Part shown: piece by piece, positions 10,874 through 23,025 of the stretch
How positions within the stretch are numbered: the stretch's first letter is position 1
Layout: the number at the start of each line of letters is the position of its first letter
DNA from: Hymenopellis radicata
Lineage: Eukaryota > Basidiomycota > Agaricomycetes > Agaricales > Physalacriaceae
DNA length: 64,000 nucleotides
NCBI GenBank assembly: GCA_015501595.1
Contig: JADNRX010000062.1
Location: forward strand, 62,001-126,000
Direction: 5' to 3'
Translations under genes and position numbers: made by a program
Notes under the pieces: generated by a model
The model's input: only the letters and a program-made list of their open reading frames with translations
Told to the model about the DNA's origin: nothing
Databases searched by the model: none

Positions 10874-12613
10874 TCATTGATCGAACCCACGAATCCCATC
10901 AAACCGAATGATCAAATCCATCCCGTCCTCGCATAATCCACGAAGAACAGAAGCGTCGTGACCATGGAAGAGAGCTTCATGTTTACGCAACTCGTACATC
11001 TCGGGGTGATTCAAGTTCCGGCCCTCGAGGAGTGCTGTACGTAGAGCAAAGTGGAACTTTTCGAGTTTTGATACTAGCCCGACCTCATTGCCTGCACGCC
11101 GGGCTTTGAGCATAGCAAGAAAGTCGTCGTGAGGTTCAAGGTAAGGAATACAGTCCATGTCTGTATGATCAGTCACCATGATGTCGAGTGAGACTAGTCG
11201 AGGGAGGAAAGTGACGGTATGCCCTGGGACAACCTCTAGAGCTCTCATAATGTCCATGATTTGTGTTACACTCCAATCATCTGGTGTACCGCCTCCGTGA
11301 AATGGGTCGTCTTCTTGGAAACGAAGCATCGATGCCTCCAGCTGCAGGGCACCAAGTTTGATAGTCTGACAAAGAATGGAGAGGAGAAGATGATGGGGTT
11401 CAGAGCGATGTAGAGTCAACGGCACCCCGATGAGCCTGAGCTCGGTGAGATTGCTCGCACAATTGGAACGTTGAATGAGGCAACAGAAGGAGTAGAGCGT
11501 ATCAGGAGTACAACAACTAACTCTCTGGTCAAGAGCAGCTACTTCCAGTTGGGGTACAGTGAGAGAATCGAGGAGATAGGGACAGGTCGTGGTCAGGTCG
11601 CGAAGGCATGGGTGAGTGGGGGATTGCAGGAGTGGGTCTTGCACGGGCTCGCTTACTGAATCCACGAAAAGGATTTCAAGCAACGAACACTGCCCAATCA
11701 AGTCCGCATAGGCTCTGAAATTACTATCCCCAAAATTGGCGCGCAAATGCAAACATGTGATCTGTTTCACTGGAAGCTCGACCACACGAGGATCCGGCCC
11801 GAAGAGGGTTACCTTCACCAGACGTGGACAATCCATGAAAGCCGATATTACTGCACCTTCAAAGGGTACGGTGTGCAAATCCAAGCGTTCGAGCTGAGGC
11901 AGTCGCCCGCGAAGAGGTGCATACAGTAAATCCCGCCTGACTTCGTGGTAATCAGCCAAACGCGCTGTCCGCCATCGATGGGATTCTGCGAACACCATCT
12001 CTCGCATACGGCGTGGAAAAGGAAGATCTCCACTGCCGAGATAGCCAAAGGTGATATCCAGCAAATGCTGGTGGGAGCGCTCAAGAACAAAGGCTAGGAT
12101 TTCTACATTCCTCTCACTGGAAACTTGCAATTCCGAAGAGAAGTATTCAAGCACAATGGATGACCAGCACGAATGGAGAGAGAAAGCAAGATTGCGCCAG
12201 GTCTGGCACACCTGGCTGAGTTTCCAAATGGTGCGGGAGGCCCGATAAACCTTTTTGTCGGAGTCCAAGGAATGTGCATACAAGAAGATCTCAGACCAGA
12301 TCTCTGGGGGGATACGGCGTCGTGTGGAAATGATATTTTCATAATTCTGTTTTATTGTCTTTAGAGCATCTCGCTCTTGCTCAAGGGACTCGAGAGCGAG
12401 AGGCCCTGTGGTGACTGCAGCATCCGAGTCGACGGCCAAGATATCCTGGTCAAGAACAGGTAGGATGGTGGTCTGGATATCGTACAGTTCTCGGTCTGTC
12501 GGCGGAAGGTTGGACGCGAAAAGGTGATGAAAAGGAATAGTGGCCTGGTCGTGACGTTCAAGAAGAACGTTACGCCCGGGGAGAGTCCCGGATGACGAAC
12601 AGTTTGATTCCAT
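10874..12613 (-). CDS. F-box / leucine-rich-like protein, copy 2
   Basis: Paralogue of the gene at 7167-8867, same strand. Single exon, 579 aa from ATG 12613 (MESNCSSSG). F-box core RRIPPEIWSEIFLYA...WKLSQVCQTWRNLAFS. The C-run in the IPPE codons has six Cs and keeps the frame; the third copy has five and loses it. Differences from copy 1 spread along the whole protein, including small in-frame insertions (for example near EDDPFHGGG), so the pair is not brand new. Intact and presumably functional. Confidence 0.85.
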   Translation of the reverse strand: MESNCSSSGTLPGRNVLLERHDQATIPFHHLFASNLPPTDRELYDIQTTILPVLDQDILAVDSDAAVTTGPLALESLEQERDALKTIKQNYENIISTRRRIPPEIWSEIFLYAHSLDSDKKVYRASRTIWKLSQVCQTWRNLAFSLHSCWSSIVLEYFSSELQVSSERNVEILAFVLERSHQHLLDITFGYLGSGDLPFPRRMREMVFAESHRWRTARLADYHEVRRDLLYAPLRGRLPQLERLDLHTVPFEGAVISAFMDCPRLVKVTLFGPDPRVVELPVKQITCLHLRANFGDSNFRAYADLIGQCSLLEILFVDSVSEPVQDPLLQSPTHPCLRDLTTTCPYLLDSLTVPQLEVAALDQRVSCCTPDTLYSFCCLIQRSNCASNLTELRLIGVPLTLHRSEPHHLLLSILCQTIKLGALQLEASMLRFQEDDPFHGGGTPDDWSVTQIMDIMRALEVVPGHTVTFLPRLVSLDIMVTDHTDMDCIPYLEPHDDFLAMLKARRAGNEVGLVSKLEKFHFALRTALLEGRNLNHPEMYELRKHEALFHGHDASVLRGLCEDGMDLIIRFDGIRGFDQ

Positions 12614-13215
12614 AGAAGCTGTGATAGCGGGTGAGATGCCAGCGTGCGTGCCACAAATTAGGTATAAACGAACCAGGTGCCCGTAACAGAAGTAAGAAGG
12701 ACGGTTGTACTAGATCGGCAAGGAAGAATGTTGGGAGAGACGATGAAGGATGTTGGACCAGACGACGAAGGATGTCGGAAGAAATAAGTGCCGTCAAACA
12801 GACGCGTCGTGGACAAATGCGCCCGTCAGATGTGTAAACAAGTATGACGACCGTGCAGACGCGAACGCACTTATGAGCAGTGGGATGGGCTGGTAGTGAA
12901 CGAGGTCGGGGAACGCCAACGATAAGGTATCGATGATGATGATGGTCAGAAGGAACAACCGTGGGCGAGTGATCACGAGCGCTTCCCTTTCTGTCCAGCG
13001 ACTTCAAGCTTCAAGCTTCAAGCCCCGAGCCGACAGGAATACCATCCACCAACCACACAATCGCCTCTTTACCTTCAAAGGTGCAGATCATAGCAGGATG
13101 CATTATATAGACTTCGTTTGAACCAAAAGATTCTCTCCTACCCCCACTCACCGAACTTATATTACAGTCAATTCAGAATTCCACGCACCCGGGAGCCCTA
13201 TAGCTAGCTCAACTA
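12614..13215. repeat. duplicated F-box upstream region joined to truncated MBOAT copy
   Basis: 12614-13000 matches 8868-9250. About 13000-13210 matches the reverse complement of about 22370-22560. The match stops where MBOAT coding sequence begins at about 13216, marking a recombination junction between the F-box and MBOAT modules. Confidence 0.7.
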
Positions 13216-14238
13216 GTGCTGGATGGGATCTGGTACAGGTCGTATTGGTGTTCGTGCATCATCTTCAGCCTTCGCGGCATCGGGTGGAATTATCAGCCTG
13301 TGAGTACAGTATTGCTGCCACTATTTTCGCGAATCTTCTGAAGTCTTCGTTCCTCTTCCTACTGCAGCCTCCCAATACCAGTCCACCGGAAATGCGCAGC
13401 CAATTCGCGAGAAGGAGTCTTCGACGCGCCATACTTACTCTGTTACGTTATTTTGGACGCGACACAGATTTACATCATTCGGAATCCACAAACATTCTCT
13501 TCGACAGCCGCGCAGCCCTTTCTTACCCTCGCATATCCGTGGCGTACACTCATCATTGTCATGACGGCCGTCCTCATCAGCTGCGGTCTCGTCGTGCAGT
13601 ACGCAGTTCTGGGCATCATTCACGTCAGTTTGGGATTATCGGAACCCTCGGACTGGCCGAATAACTTTGGTAGTCTGAAAAACACGTACACAATCAGAGG
13701 GTGCGTAAAGTCTTTCTCTGGTAGATGAATATTGTTCATCATGTCGCTTCTAGGAGGACATGGCACCAAATGGTTACAAGGGTACATTCAGTCCACTCTC
13801 TTCTTAGCGCCTTCTAAATTTTGACTTGCGACAGAACGTCACCGCCGTTGGCAAAGCCGTGCGCACCTTGTTCGGGAAGAACAAAAACTCATTCGCAGCC
13901 TGAGCGTACGCGACACTCCTCGTCACCGCGTTCGCTGTTTCTGGGCTTATGCACTGCGCGGCGACGCCATGATGGATTTGAAGCACAGTAGCAGATCCAT
14001 GCCCTTCTTCCTCCTCCAAGCCGCTGGTATCGTGTTCGAGCAGACGGTCATTGGCACCGGGAAACACCTGGGAATAGCGGGATCGGGCTGGAGACTGGTT
14101 GGGTTCATGTGGGTCGGACTGTGGTTCAGCTTTAGCGCCGTGCAGTACATCGATAGTGTTATACAGGCGGGGATGCTCGACGCCGAGGCTTTGCCTTTCT
14201 CGCCTATTCGTTTTGTGCAAGGGCGTCTGGGGCTTTGA
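13216..14238 (+). pseudogene. MBOAT-type acyltransferase, copy 2 (5'-truncated)
   Basis: Close relative of the gene at 1666-2954 in inverted orientation. It begins inside exon 1, at the codons for the WYRSYW/LRGIGWNYQ segment, so about the first 85 codons are missing. Exon 2 (RRSLRRAIL through SLKNTYTIRG) is open. In exon 4 an in-frame TGA at 13901-13903 follows SFAA. One base is lost near 13955-13960, where copy 1 encodes HCGGDAMM. Truncation, nonsense and frameshift together mark a pseudogene. The spacer to tRNA-Asp copy 2 downstream is conserved with copy 1. Confidence 0.85.
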
Positions 14239-14577
14239 TGAATCGCTGTAGTCTGATAACTTTCGTTTATCGAACAGTTGCTACTTAGTCTGGGGTTGTC
14301 GAGCGAACCTCAACAGCCACAGGGTCGAGCGAAGTATCCTTCAAATAGACTGACGGTTTGACGTGGATATGCACTTTACATGGACTCTTAATTCTTTCAA
14401 CTTAACGCACGGCACGAGGTAACGAGAACGAAGTTGTTAAAAAGAGATCGGAGGCTTCAACATCTAACGTCTAACATTTAATTTAAACGTGTTCTTCGGA
14501 AGATCATTAGTACCTGGTAATGGTAGTATTTTGTAGCCGAATCCTTCTGATCAACACTCTATAACTTCCAAGGGGTA

Positions 14578-14672
14578 TCTCTGATAGTATATCGGTCAGT
14601 ACACGCGCCTGTCATCACGATACGCGAATCATCATTGCGCGCGAAAGCTGGGTTCGACTCCCAGTCAGAGAG
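14578..14672 (+). tRNA. tRNA-Asp (GTC), copy 2, with intron
   Basis: Same exon sequence as copy 1 except one T-to-C change in the D-loop (GGTCAG). Intron about 23 nt with unrelated sequence, inserted after position 37. A TTTTT run lies about 20 nt downstream. It lies beyond the MBOAT pseudogene, as copy 1 does beyond its MBOAT gene. Confidence 0.93.
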
Positions 14673-14699
14673 TAGGAAGAGTAAAACCCCGTTTTTCTT

Positions 14700-15660
14700 T
14701 TGATGAAATTAGCGTGGCGTAGTGAACCTCCTGGAGGTGTTAACAGTTAGTAACGGTATCAATACTGACCCCGTAGTTTTGAACCCGTTACTAACGGTTT
14801 CGATACCGCCACATGCTTTCAACCACGTGATGTGGCGCAGCGGCGCGCCGCCCTGATCCCGCCTCTGTGCCGCCAATCCCTGCTTGTCCTCAGAACCAGC
14901 ACACAGTCACGCCAGTATCGAGACTGTCTTTCAATACTGTATCGATACTGTTAAAAACTGCAGTAAGTAAACCCAACTTGGTGTATCAAAGCCTAGGGTT
15001 TATTGCACCACTCTAGATGAAATGGACCATGGTGTTGAGTTAGCCCGCCGCCCTCGGGACTCGGCGAGTTTTTGAATCTTGATTCTTCACGTTAAACATT
15101 TCAATCTGGAGGTCAGTGTCAAGCCAGTGAACCCGGCGGGGGCCGGGACTGGAAGTGGATGCTCCCAGAGAGACCTCATACTGTACAACTCATACACCCT
15201 TCCTGCAGATGCAGATCAGTGCCGGAGGGGTAACCCGTGTTCTTTCAGAGTGAGGCATGCCAATTGGTGTTTTCCTTCTCGTACTCTGTCCGTTCCCCCA
15301 CGGAATGCTGACAGCTCATTAAAATGCACAATTTTACTGTTGTATGTACATAAATAGGACCTCATGCCTTACACTCGTGCTGGCAAACTTTACAGAAGTC
15401 ATTTTCTTTAGCGACATAGGCTCCCGAAAATACGGTTAGAGGTTTGGTAGATAGCAGGTCCCATTCGTTGAAACTCCATACGTGCAAGTTCTGTGCGAAA
15501 GGCGTCGCCGCCTTGAATCAGAGACCAAGCCTCCGCCTTAATGTGTCACGTCCTGAGTTGAGTGAGACGCCGGACAGTGTTACGATGCACAGAAAAGTAA
15601 ACGAACGTGCGATTCGCAGCCCGTAGTGATACCGTTGGAAGAAACACCAGAGATATAGCT
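14700..15660. repeat. dispersed repeat block downstream of tRNA-Asp copy 2
   Basis: Two parts. 14700-14900 matches the reverse complement of about 45180-45310. 15060-15660 matches the reverse complement of 21310-21580 (first half), the direct sequence 25240-25650 (second half) and the reverse complement of 44925-45130. No long open frame is shared between copies, so it is treated as non-coding repeat DNA. It holds the perfect palindrome CCGTTACTAACGG at 14785-14797. Confidence 0.75.
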
Positions 15661-15877
15661 CCGTGTTTCATCTCGCACTAATCTCTGCATTCGTTTTAGC
15701 CCAGGAAGTTTATGTATATCCGGGGATCATCCGACAATGTGGCGGCTGAATGCAGATGTACTTCCAGCGCCATCCGTTGGCTACTACTACGCTTCATGTA
15801 CGGTTACGCCATTACCATGAACACTCCTGTTTCTAAGGTACGAGTAAAACTACAATTATTGTCATATTCTTCTAATC

Positions 15878-17038
15878 CTACGACGGAACAACACCCTTGA
15901 GCACAGCCAGCTCTGCATTTATGATGCTGCTGGTGGCTGCTCCAATGGAGACATTGTTCGCGAGAACGACAAACTTTATGTCGAGGACCTGGCACTGGCG
16001 AACGCGGCCTACTGATACGCCAGCGCCGTCCTGGTAATACCGGTCGAGACGTGGCTGCGGCCGATCTGGCTCCTCATGCACCTGGATGGTATGACGGGGT
16101 GCGGAAGGGCAGCCCAGCGCCTGGGCATCGGGACTGAAGGCAGCCATGGCTTCGCGAACCTGCTGAGGACTCGGCGGGGGTCTGCGTGCGAAACGCACGG
16201 AAACACATTCTGTGTGGCCGTCGATGACCGGGACGCGATTACATGACGCAGAGACGCGGAGGGGGTGGCGCGAGTGCATGTCAAAAGACTTGACGCCGTC
16301 GTCGCCTTCTGCGATGCCACCGAGTATTTTGAGTGTCTCCCATTCCATCTTCTCCTCCTCGCCTCCAATGTAGGGGATGACGTTGTCCATTATGTCGAGC
16401 GAGGAAATGCCCGGGTAGCCCGCGCCTGAGACGGCCTGCATGGTTGTGACTAGGGCTGACTCGATGGGACCGAATGCTTTTTCGAGAGCGGCTAACGGAA
16501 TGACATAACCGGTGGTAGAGCAGTTGGCATTGGTTACGATAAAGCCCTTCTTTAACGGTGGTGAGTGGAGTGACTGCTGTTGGGGGATCATGGAGAGATG
16601 GTAGGCGTTGACGAGGGGTACGATGAGGGGTACATGTGGATCTCGTCTGAAATTTTTAGCATTGGAGAAGATGGCGAGTTCGGCCGATCTAAAGGCAGCC
16701 TCTACGCGACTTGAGTCAACACGATTTCAAGATCGAGGATGGGAGAGCGTACCGATATCGCCTGCAACGTCCGCGTCGAGTCCAGAAAAGACGATGGCGC
16801 AGTTTGCAAAGTGCTGTGGTGTGCACTCTACGACGATGAGGTCGCGCACGGTGGAGGGTATAGGAGTGGTCTGCTTCCATTTAACGGCCTTTGCGTATGG
16901 CTTATTCGCGGACCGAGACGATGCGCCAAGGGCGTCAATAACGAACCAAGGATGGGCGGCTAGGAGGGTGATAAATCGCTGTCCGACGGTGCCCGTTGCG
17001 CCCAGGACGCCGACCTTTATCTGGCGCCCTTCCTGCAT
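15878..17038 (-). CDS. HOM2: aspartate-semialdehyde dehydrogenase
   Basis: NADPH-dependent enzyme that reduces L-aspartyl-4-phosphate to aspartate semialdehyde, the shared step to lysine-independent threonine, methionine and isoleucine synthesis; cytosolic. Two exons, 17038-16753 and 16701-15878, give 369 aa, the normal family length. The amino end has the nucleotide-binding motif KVGVLGATGTVGQRF. The catalytic Cys is in NANCSTTG. The substrate-binding Arg/His region reads SASCNRVPVIDGHTECVSV. The end is NAELAVLKGVVPS. An in-frame ATG at 17122 exists, but the sequence between carries an intron-like AG and no family similarity, so 17038 is preferred. It is a single-copy gene between inverted duplicated blocks. 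Confidence 0.92.
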
Positions 17039-18621
17039 TGTATGGCGTGGATATTTGGATAGAAATCGGCTAGAATTGAAATCAATATTGTCAGTGCTCG
17101 AGGATGCATGATTGAGAGCCATGACTGACACTGAGCCGCTCGCCTGATTGAGGAAGGGTAACCGGTCCTTTTTACCGCCGTACGTGACTGAAAACTTGCC
17201 CGAACGGGCTCGGCGGACTTTGAAGCGGAGTTTCAAATATGTGATTGAGCACAGCGTCACAGAGGGTGACACTGTGAAGTCCGCCAAGACGGCGGCGGCG
17301 ACATCTACCAGACGAGGCTTTCTATGACGCCGACGACGATTCGGTAGACACACGACGATATCGGGCGCGATGATACGTAGGACATAACTATACAGCGAGC
17401 ACAATATGCTTGGGAGACGGAGCTCTGCTGAACGGGAACCTCGAGAGTGAGGGGCGGTGCGTGGTGTGTAGTCTCCATTTCCCACTTAGCCGCTATTAAT
17501 TGCGCCTATATTCAGCTTCATCGACCTCAAATTTCTTGCGCAAGATACGATAGTATTTACATCAACTAGCATGAATATGCAAAATTTTCATTTTGGACAC
17601 ATGCCTTTTTGCGGGCAATATTCTTCGTCGAAGCGCAAGGACCACAATCAACCAGTCTCAATGCCACTGACATTGGGAGCCCTCAGAGCTAGTACTTTGC
17701 TAGTACATTTTGTGAATCCATCTTGACCAGAAGCCCAAAACGCAACGCGTTGACGCCGGCTTCGAAACCTGCGAAGACGTGACGTTTCTTTCGAGACGAG
17801 ATGGAGACGGCAGGCGGCTGCAAATATGCTCTATTGCGACTTGACACATGCAGGATATACGACATGTATGTGAGCGGCCTCTCGATCAACGTCAAGAAGA
17901 CTCTAACCTTTCGTAGATCAGTCAGTGTATGGTCTTAGGATACTTGCAAGAAAGTAATGCCTTCGTTCTTCTCAGCTACGGTCATCATCGCGGTGTCGGC
18001 TCTCCGTGCGAAGTGCTCATGACCTCGTTAAGGCTTGATAAAGCGTGGATTACGGCACGTAAATGAACACCAGGACCTGGGTATAGAGCTGTCAGCAGTT
18101 CGTAATCTCGTTGCTTGACCAGACTCTTCCAAGAACTCGTCCTCTGGAATCAGATCGTGAATCTGGTGACTACCATCCCATGTGAGTAATTGCCGTACTT
18201 CTGCCACGGGACCGCGAGTTGTGACGTGTTTTCTTGTAGACTGAGAGTGCAAACAGAAATCCAGCGGTGTGCCGTGGCGTATGCACGGGTACACACGTGG
18301 CGCGGTACTTGGCGGCCTAATCAGAGGCTGCTGGGATGCCATTCTTCCTTCCTTCCTTCCAGACACGCATCGCGCCCTCACTTCACGGCCCGCTAGGTCG
18401 GTTCTCAGCCTTTCCGCGCTTCAAACATAAAGCCTCATGGCATACTAGACACGGACCGACATCGGAGCCATTGACGTCTGGCGTACATGGAGGTTCCACG
18501 CCAGCTTCTTTCTGCAGCTGACAAAGGGCGGAGACTTCTGTTTGATGCTCACGAGTACCATTCGCAACACATAAAGCCTCGCTTGCCGAGACCGAGAGCC
18601 CCCAGCATAGCAGAATTAATC
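17039..18621. other. intergenic between ASADH and GH3 genes
   Basis: Divergent promoters for the two genes are expected here. A CTTCCTTCCTTCC run lies near 18346-18360. Short open frames (for example 17689-17895 and 18028-18381, minus) have no recognisable product. Confidence 0.5.
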
Positions 18622-21056
18622 ATGTTGGGACTTCTGCACGCCCTGCTAGTCCTTGCGTCTCTTCGTCTCGCTGCTTCACAGGTGGCGGCCGAATTTCCGG
18701 ACTGCGTCAATGGTCCCCTAGCCAAAAATGGCGTCTGCGACACCTCTCTGGATCCAAGGGCGAGAGCTACTGCCTTGGTCAACCTGTTGACCGTTGACGA
18801 ACTCATCGCGAACAGTGGCAACGTTGCCGCCGGTGTACAGCGCCTCGGTCTTCCTCCGTATGAATGGTGGAGCGAGGCTCTAGTAAGCTAATTTGGCTAT
18901 CTAGCATTCTTTGAATTGACCTTGACATCAGCATGGCGTTGCTCTTAGCCCCGGCCTGAACTTTAGCGCTTCGGGCGACTTCAGCTCTGCAACCTCCTTC
19001 CCAGAACCCATCCTTACTTCGGCGGCCTTTGACGATGAGCTCGTCCATCAAATTGCCTCCATCATAGGCAAAGAAGCACGAGCGTTTAACAGCGCTGGTC
19101 GGGCCGGTCTGGACTACTTTACGCCAAATATCAATCCTTTCAAAGATCCTCGATGGGGTCGTGGCCAGGAAACGCCCGGAGAGGATCCATTCCACACATC
19201 CCAATACGTCTACAACCTCGTTCTCGGTTTACAGGGCGGCCTCGACCCAGCCAAGTACTTGATCGCGGCGGACTGCAAGCATTTCGTTGGATACGATCTT
19301 GAAATCTGGGAAGGCGTTTCGCGCTTCTCCTTTGATGCCATCATTTCTCAGCAAGACCTCAGCGAGTTCTACACTCCCGCGTTCCAAACCTGCGTACGCG
19401 ATGCCAAGGTCGCTTCGGTGATGTGCAGCTATAATGCTGTCAACGGCGTCCCGTCGTGTGCGAGCTCTTTCTTGCTACAGGACGTGCTGAGGGATCACCT
19501 TGAGCTGGGCGAGGACAAGTGGATCACGGGCGATTGTGGTGCTGTTGGCAACATCTTCGCGGCACACCACTTTGCCGACACTGCACCGCAGGGCGCTGCC
19601 GATGGTCTGAATGCGGGTACAGATGTTGACTGTGGCAGCGCATACCAACAACAGCTTGGGCAGCTTTGGAGCAGGGCTTGACGACCGAGGACAAGCTGAG
19701 GAATTCGTTGATTCGTCTATATATATCTCTGGTTCGGTATGTTCCGCATCTCTATCACTGTCGAATTCTTCTGAGTAGCTCTTCAACAGCTTGGGCTACT
19801 TCGACCCGGCAGAGTCACAACCGTATCGCCAGTTCACCTGGTCAGATGTAAATACCGAGGAAGCCCAAGAGCTAGCGTATAAGGCGGCGTCTGAGGGTGT
19901 CACTCTACTCAAGAATGACGGCGTCCTCCCTTTCAGCTCATCTATCAAGAAGATCGCGCTTATTGGTCCCTGGGCAAACGCAACGACCACCATGACGGGC
20001 AACTATGAGGGACCAGCTGCCGCCTACGTCGGGCCCATCCAAGGCGCGCAGCAGGCTGGATACAGCGTTGCCTTTGCGTTTGGAACCGCTATGAACTCCC
20101 AGGATACAAGCGGATTTGCAGCTGCGATAGCAGCTGCTGAGGACGCCGATGCTATCGTCTACGCTGGCGGTATCGACAATACCGTCGAGAGGGAAGATAG
20201 AGATCGAGTCGCGATCTCATGGCCTGGGAACCAGCTCGATTTGATCAGGGAGCTGGAAGCTGTAGGCAAGCCGCTTGTCGTCGTCCAATTCGGCGGCGGC
20301 CAGGTTGATAGCAGCGAGCTCAAGGGGAGCAACTCGGTACGTCTTTGTGCTGATACAATCCCCCATAATCTGATGTCAACTTATTACAAGGTCAACGCAC
20401 TTCTGTGGGCTGGCTACCCCGGCCAGAGCGGTGGCGGTGCGCTCTTTGACATCATTTCAGGCAAAGTGTCCCCGTCTGGTCGACTCGTGTCGACGCAGTA
20501 CCCGGCTTCGTACGTCGACGCCGTCGCCATGACCGACATGACCCTCCGCCCCAGCGCGTCCAACCCCGGGCGCACGTACATCTGGTACAGCGGCGCACCG
20601 GTCTACGAGTTCGGGTTCGGGCTGCACTACACGGACTTTCAGTTGAAGTGGGCGCGGGGGCCGGCCAAGTCGTACCGGATCGAGGCGCTCGTCGCTACCA
20701 CGGACCTCGCGCCATTCGGCACGTTTGAGGTGGAGGTGACGAATGTCGGGGGCGTCAAGTCAGACTACTCTGCGCTGCTCTTCGTGAATGGCACGTACGG
20801 GCCGACGCCGCACCCGAACAAGCGGCTCGTCGCGTACACGCGCGTGCATGATGTAGCGCGGAGGGCGACGGCGACGGCGCGGCTGGATGTCACGCTGGGG
20901 TCCATTGCGCGCGCAGACGAGGCGGGAAATATGTGGGTCTATCCTGGGGCGTATCATTTTGTGGTTGATGTTCCGGGGCGGCTGAGCGCGAGCTTTGAGT
21001 TGGTAGGTAAGGCGACACAGATTTCTTCGTGGCCTCAACCGGACTCGGCTGATTGA
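18622..21056 (+). CDS. secreted GH3 beta-xylosidase (frame broken once)
   Basis: Glycoside hydrolase family 3 enzyme that releases xylose from xylo-oligosaccharides; secreted. The signal peptide is MLGLLHALLVLASLRLAAS. Exons: 18622-18882; 18932-19736; one from about 19788; the last after an intron at about 20339-20390, to TGA 21054-21056. Motifs in order: YEWWSEALHGVA, PRWGRGQETPGEDP, ADCKHFVGYDLE, VMCSYNAVNGVPSC, and the catalytic Asp region ITGDCGAVGNIF. A GH3 C-terminal domain and a fibronectin III-like tail follow. At the GGG at 19658-19660 the frame slips by one missing base: upstream ends QQQLG and downstream resumes AALEQGLTTEDKL. All splice sites are good, so either a recent pseudogene or a homopolymer under-call. 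Confidence 0.85.
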
Positions 21057-21309
21057 ATGTGCTCATTCCATTTCTTCTCGTTGTTCATTTGCTGTACCTT
21101 GTATCGCTTATTGCCTCACGGGTTCATGGGTAGCACTTTCTGTATGTCATGAATAACAGCGCGGCCTTTACTCCTTCAAAATCATGAGCACCTATGGGAG
21201 CGAAACTGCATCGTTCTTGACTTCTGGGATGTGTACGGTGAGGATTCGCATAATTAATGCTCGGATTCATCGAACGGGAGGAGTAACTGTTGCCAACACT
21301 CCTCGCCGT

Positions 21310-21580
21310 CCTCGAGGTCCTCTTTATGTACATACAACAGTAAAATTGTCCATTTTAATGAGCTGTCAGCATTCCGTGGGGGAACGGACAGAGTACGAGA
21401 AGGAAAACATGCCTCGCTCTGAAACAACACGGGTTACCCCTCTGGCACTGATCTTCATCTGCAGGAAGGGTGTATGAGTGGTGTATGAGGCCTCTCTGGG
21501 AGCATCCACCCTACCTTGTCACTGACCTCCAGAGTCCAGATTGAAACGTTTAACATGAAGAATCAATAATAAATATTGAA
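21310..21580 (-). repeat. inverted copy of the 15060-15365 repeat
   Basis: The reverse complement matches 15060-15365 with small gaps, including the stretch from the pyrimidine-rich TCTGTCCGTTCCCCCA to the AT-rich end. With the 15-kb copy it forms arms of an inverted repeat around ASADH and GH3. Confidence 0.8.
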
Positions 21581-21652
21581 GATTCAAATTTCAAAAACGC
21601 GCGCGACGCCGACTCGACACCATTTCAGCAAAACAATACAAGTCTCCTAGTA

Positions 21653-21749
21653 CTCTCTGACTGGGAGTCGAACCCAGCTTTCGCGCGGATAGATATGTAT
21701 ATTTGTTCCCGATGACAGGCGCGTGTACTAACCGATATACTATCAGAGA
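21653..21749 (-). tRNA. tRNA-Asp (GTC), copy 3, with intron
   Basis: Exons match copy 1 exactly by eye. The intron, about 25 nt, is unrelated to the others. A TTTT run lies downstream. The upstream flank at 21750-21870 matches 14489-14577 inverted. Confidence 0.92.
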
Positions 21750-21823
21750 TGAGTGGTCCTCGCAATATAGAGTGTTGATTAGCAGGATTCGTGTGGCGGC
21801 GACAAAATACTACCTACCGCAAT

Positions 21824-22234
21824 TTACCAGGTACTAATGATATTCCGAAGAATACTTTTAAAACACCAACGGCTTGCTTTGTTACATGTTAGATGTTGAA
21901 GCCTCCAATCTCTTTTGACAACTTCGTTCTCGTTTCCTCGTGCCCACGAGTGACGAATTAGCTGCGCGTTTCCGTTGGAGACTGTGATCAAGGCGATGTG
22001 GATGTCCCCGGCACACAGATTATATACGTCGAACAGGACCTCATTGTCCGCCATTCTCATCCTGGTGGAGAGAGATATGATATCTTTAATGGAGAGCCAC
22101 TTCTTCGGAAAGATGGTGACGTCCGCTTGTCTCTCTGCATCTTCCCGCAGCCGCTGCTTGAAATCCGCGATGTCCTTGAGGATTTCCAACGAAGGGGGCC
22201 TCTCTCCGGTTAGGATGAACGCATGCATCTTCAA
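21824..22234 (-). CDS. hypothetical 136-codon ORF, partly in duplicated DNA
   Basis: Single open frame starting MKMHAFILTGERPPSLEIL. The amino two thirds look protein-like (charged helical stretch FKQRLREDAERQAD). The carboxyl third runs into the duplicated tRNA flank and a short MBOAT relic at 21955-21985 (matching copy 1 near 2494-2520), so the 3' end is likely chance. No family recognised. It may be the remains of an older gene cut by the duplication. Confidence 0.25.
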   Translation of the reverse strand: MKMHAFILTGERPPSLEILKDIADFKQRLREDAERQADVTIFPKKWLSIKDIISLSTRMRMADNEVLFDVYNLCAGDIHIALITVSNGNAQLIRHSWARGNENEVVKRDWRLQHLTCNKASRWCFKSILRNIISTW

Positions 22235-22369
22235 ATTGTGATGGTGGAAAGGAAGCAGGAAACGTCTTAGTCAGCAAGTCAGGAAGAGGTCGGTCCTCGT
22301 AAGGCTCAAGGCGCTCTCAACTGTTGTGATATCGAGGGCTCTAAGCATCGTTACAGTTGAGCTAGCTAT

Positions 22370-23025
22370 TGGCCTCCCGGGCGCCGGAATTCTGAATTGA
22401 CTGTTGTATAAGTTCGCTGAGTTGGGAATCTTTTGGTTCAAACGAAGTCTATGTGATGCATCCTGCTACGATCTGCAGTTTTGAAGGTAAGGAGGCGATT
22501 GTGTGGTTGGTGGGTGGTATTCCTGTCGGCCCGGGCTTGAAGTCGCTGGACAGAAGGGGAAGCGCTCGTGATCACTCGCCCACCAGTTGTTCCTTGTAAC
22601 CATCATCATCATCATCATTGATACCTGATCGTTAGCGTTCTTACTAGACCTCGTTCACTACCTACCTACCTACCTACCAGCCAGCCCATCCCACTGCACA
22701 TAAGTGCGTTCGCGTCTTCACGGTCGTCATAGTTGTTCACACATCTGACAGACGCACTTGTCGACGACGCGTCTGTTTAACGGCGCTTATTTCTACCAAC
22801 ATCCTTCGTCTCTGGTCCAACATCCTTCATCGTCTCTCCCAACATCGTTCATCGAGTTCATCGTTTCTCAAATCCTTCATCGACGAGTCTCCCAACATCC
22901 TTCATTGCCGATCTAGTACAAGCGTCCTTGTTACTTCGAGTCTCTGTTACGGGCACCTGGTTCGTTTATACCTAATTCACGCACGCTGGCATCTCACCCG
23001 TTATCACAGATTGCGAGATACGTCT
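22370..23025. repeat. inverted copy of the F-box upstream region
   Basis: Reverse-complement match to about 12614-13210, and more loosely to 8868-9250. It carries a (CTAC)n microsatellite near 22658-22680 and imperfect CAACATCCTTCATCG repeats near 22798-22910, absent or shorter in the other copies. Confidence 0.75.

Noticed and set aside
22658..22680. CTAC microsatellite as a regulatory array
   Set aside because: Simple-sequence expansion present only in one of three duplicated F-box upstream regions.
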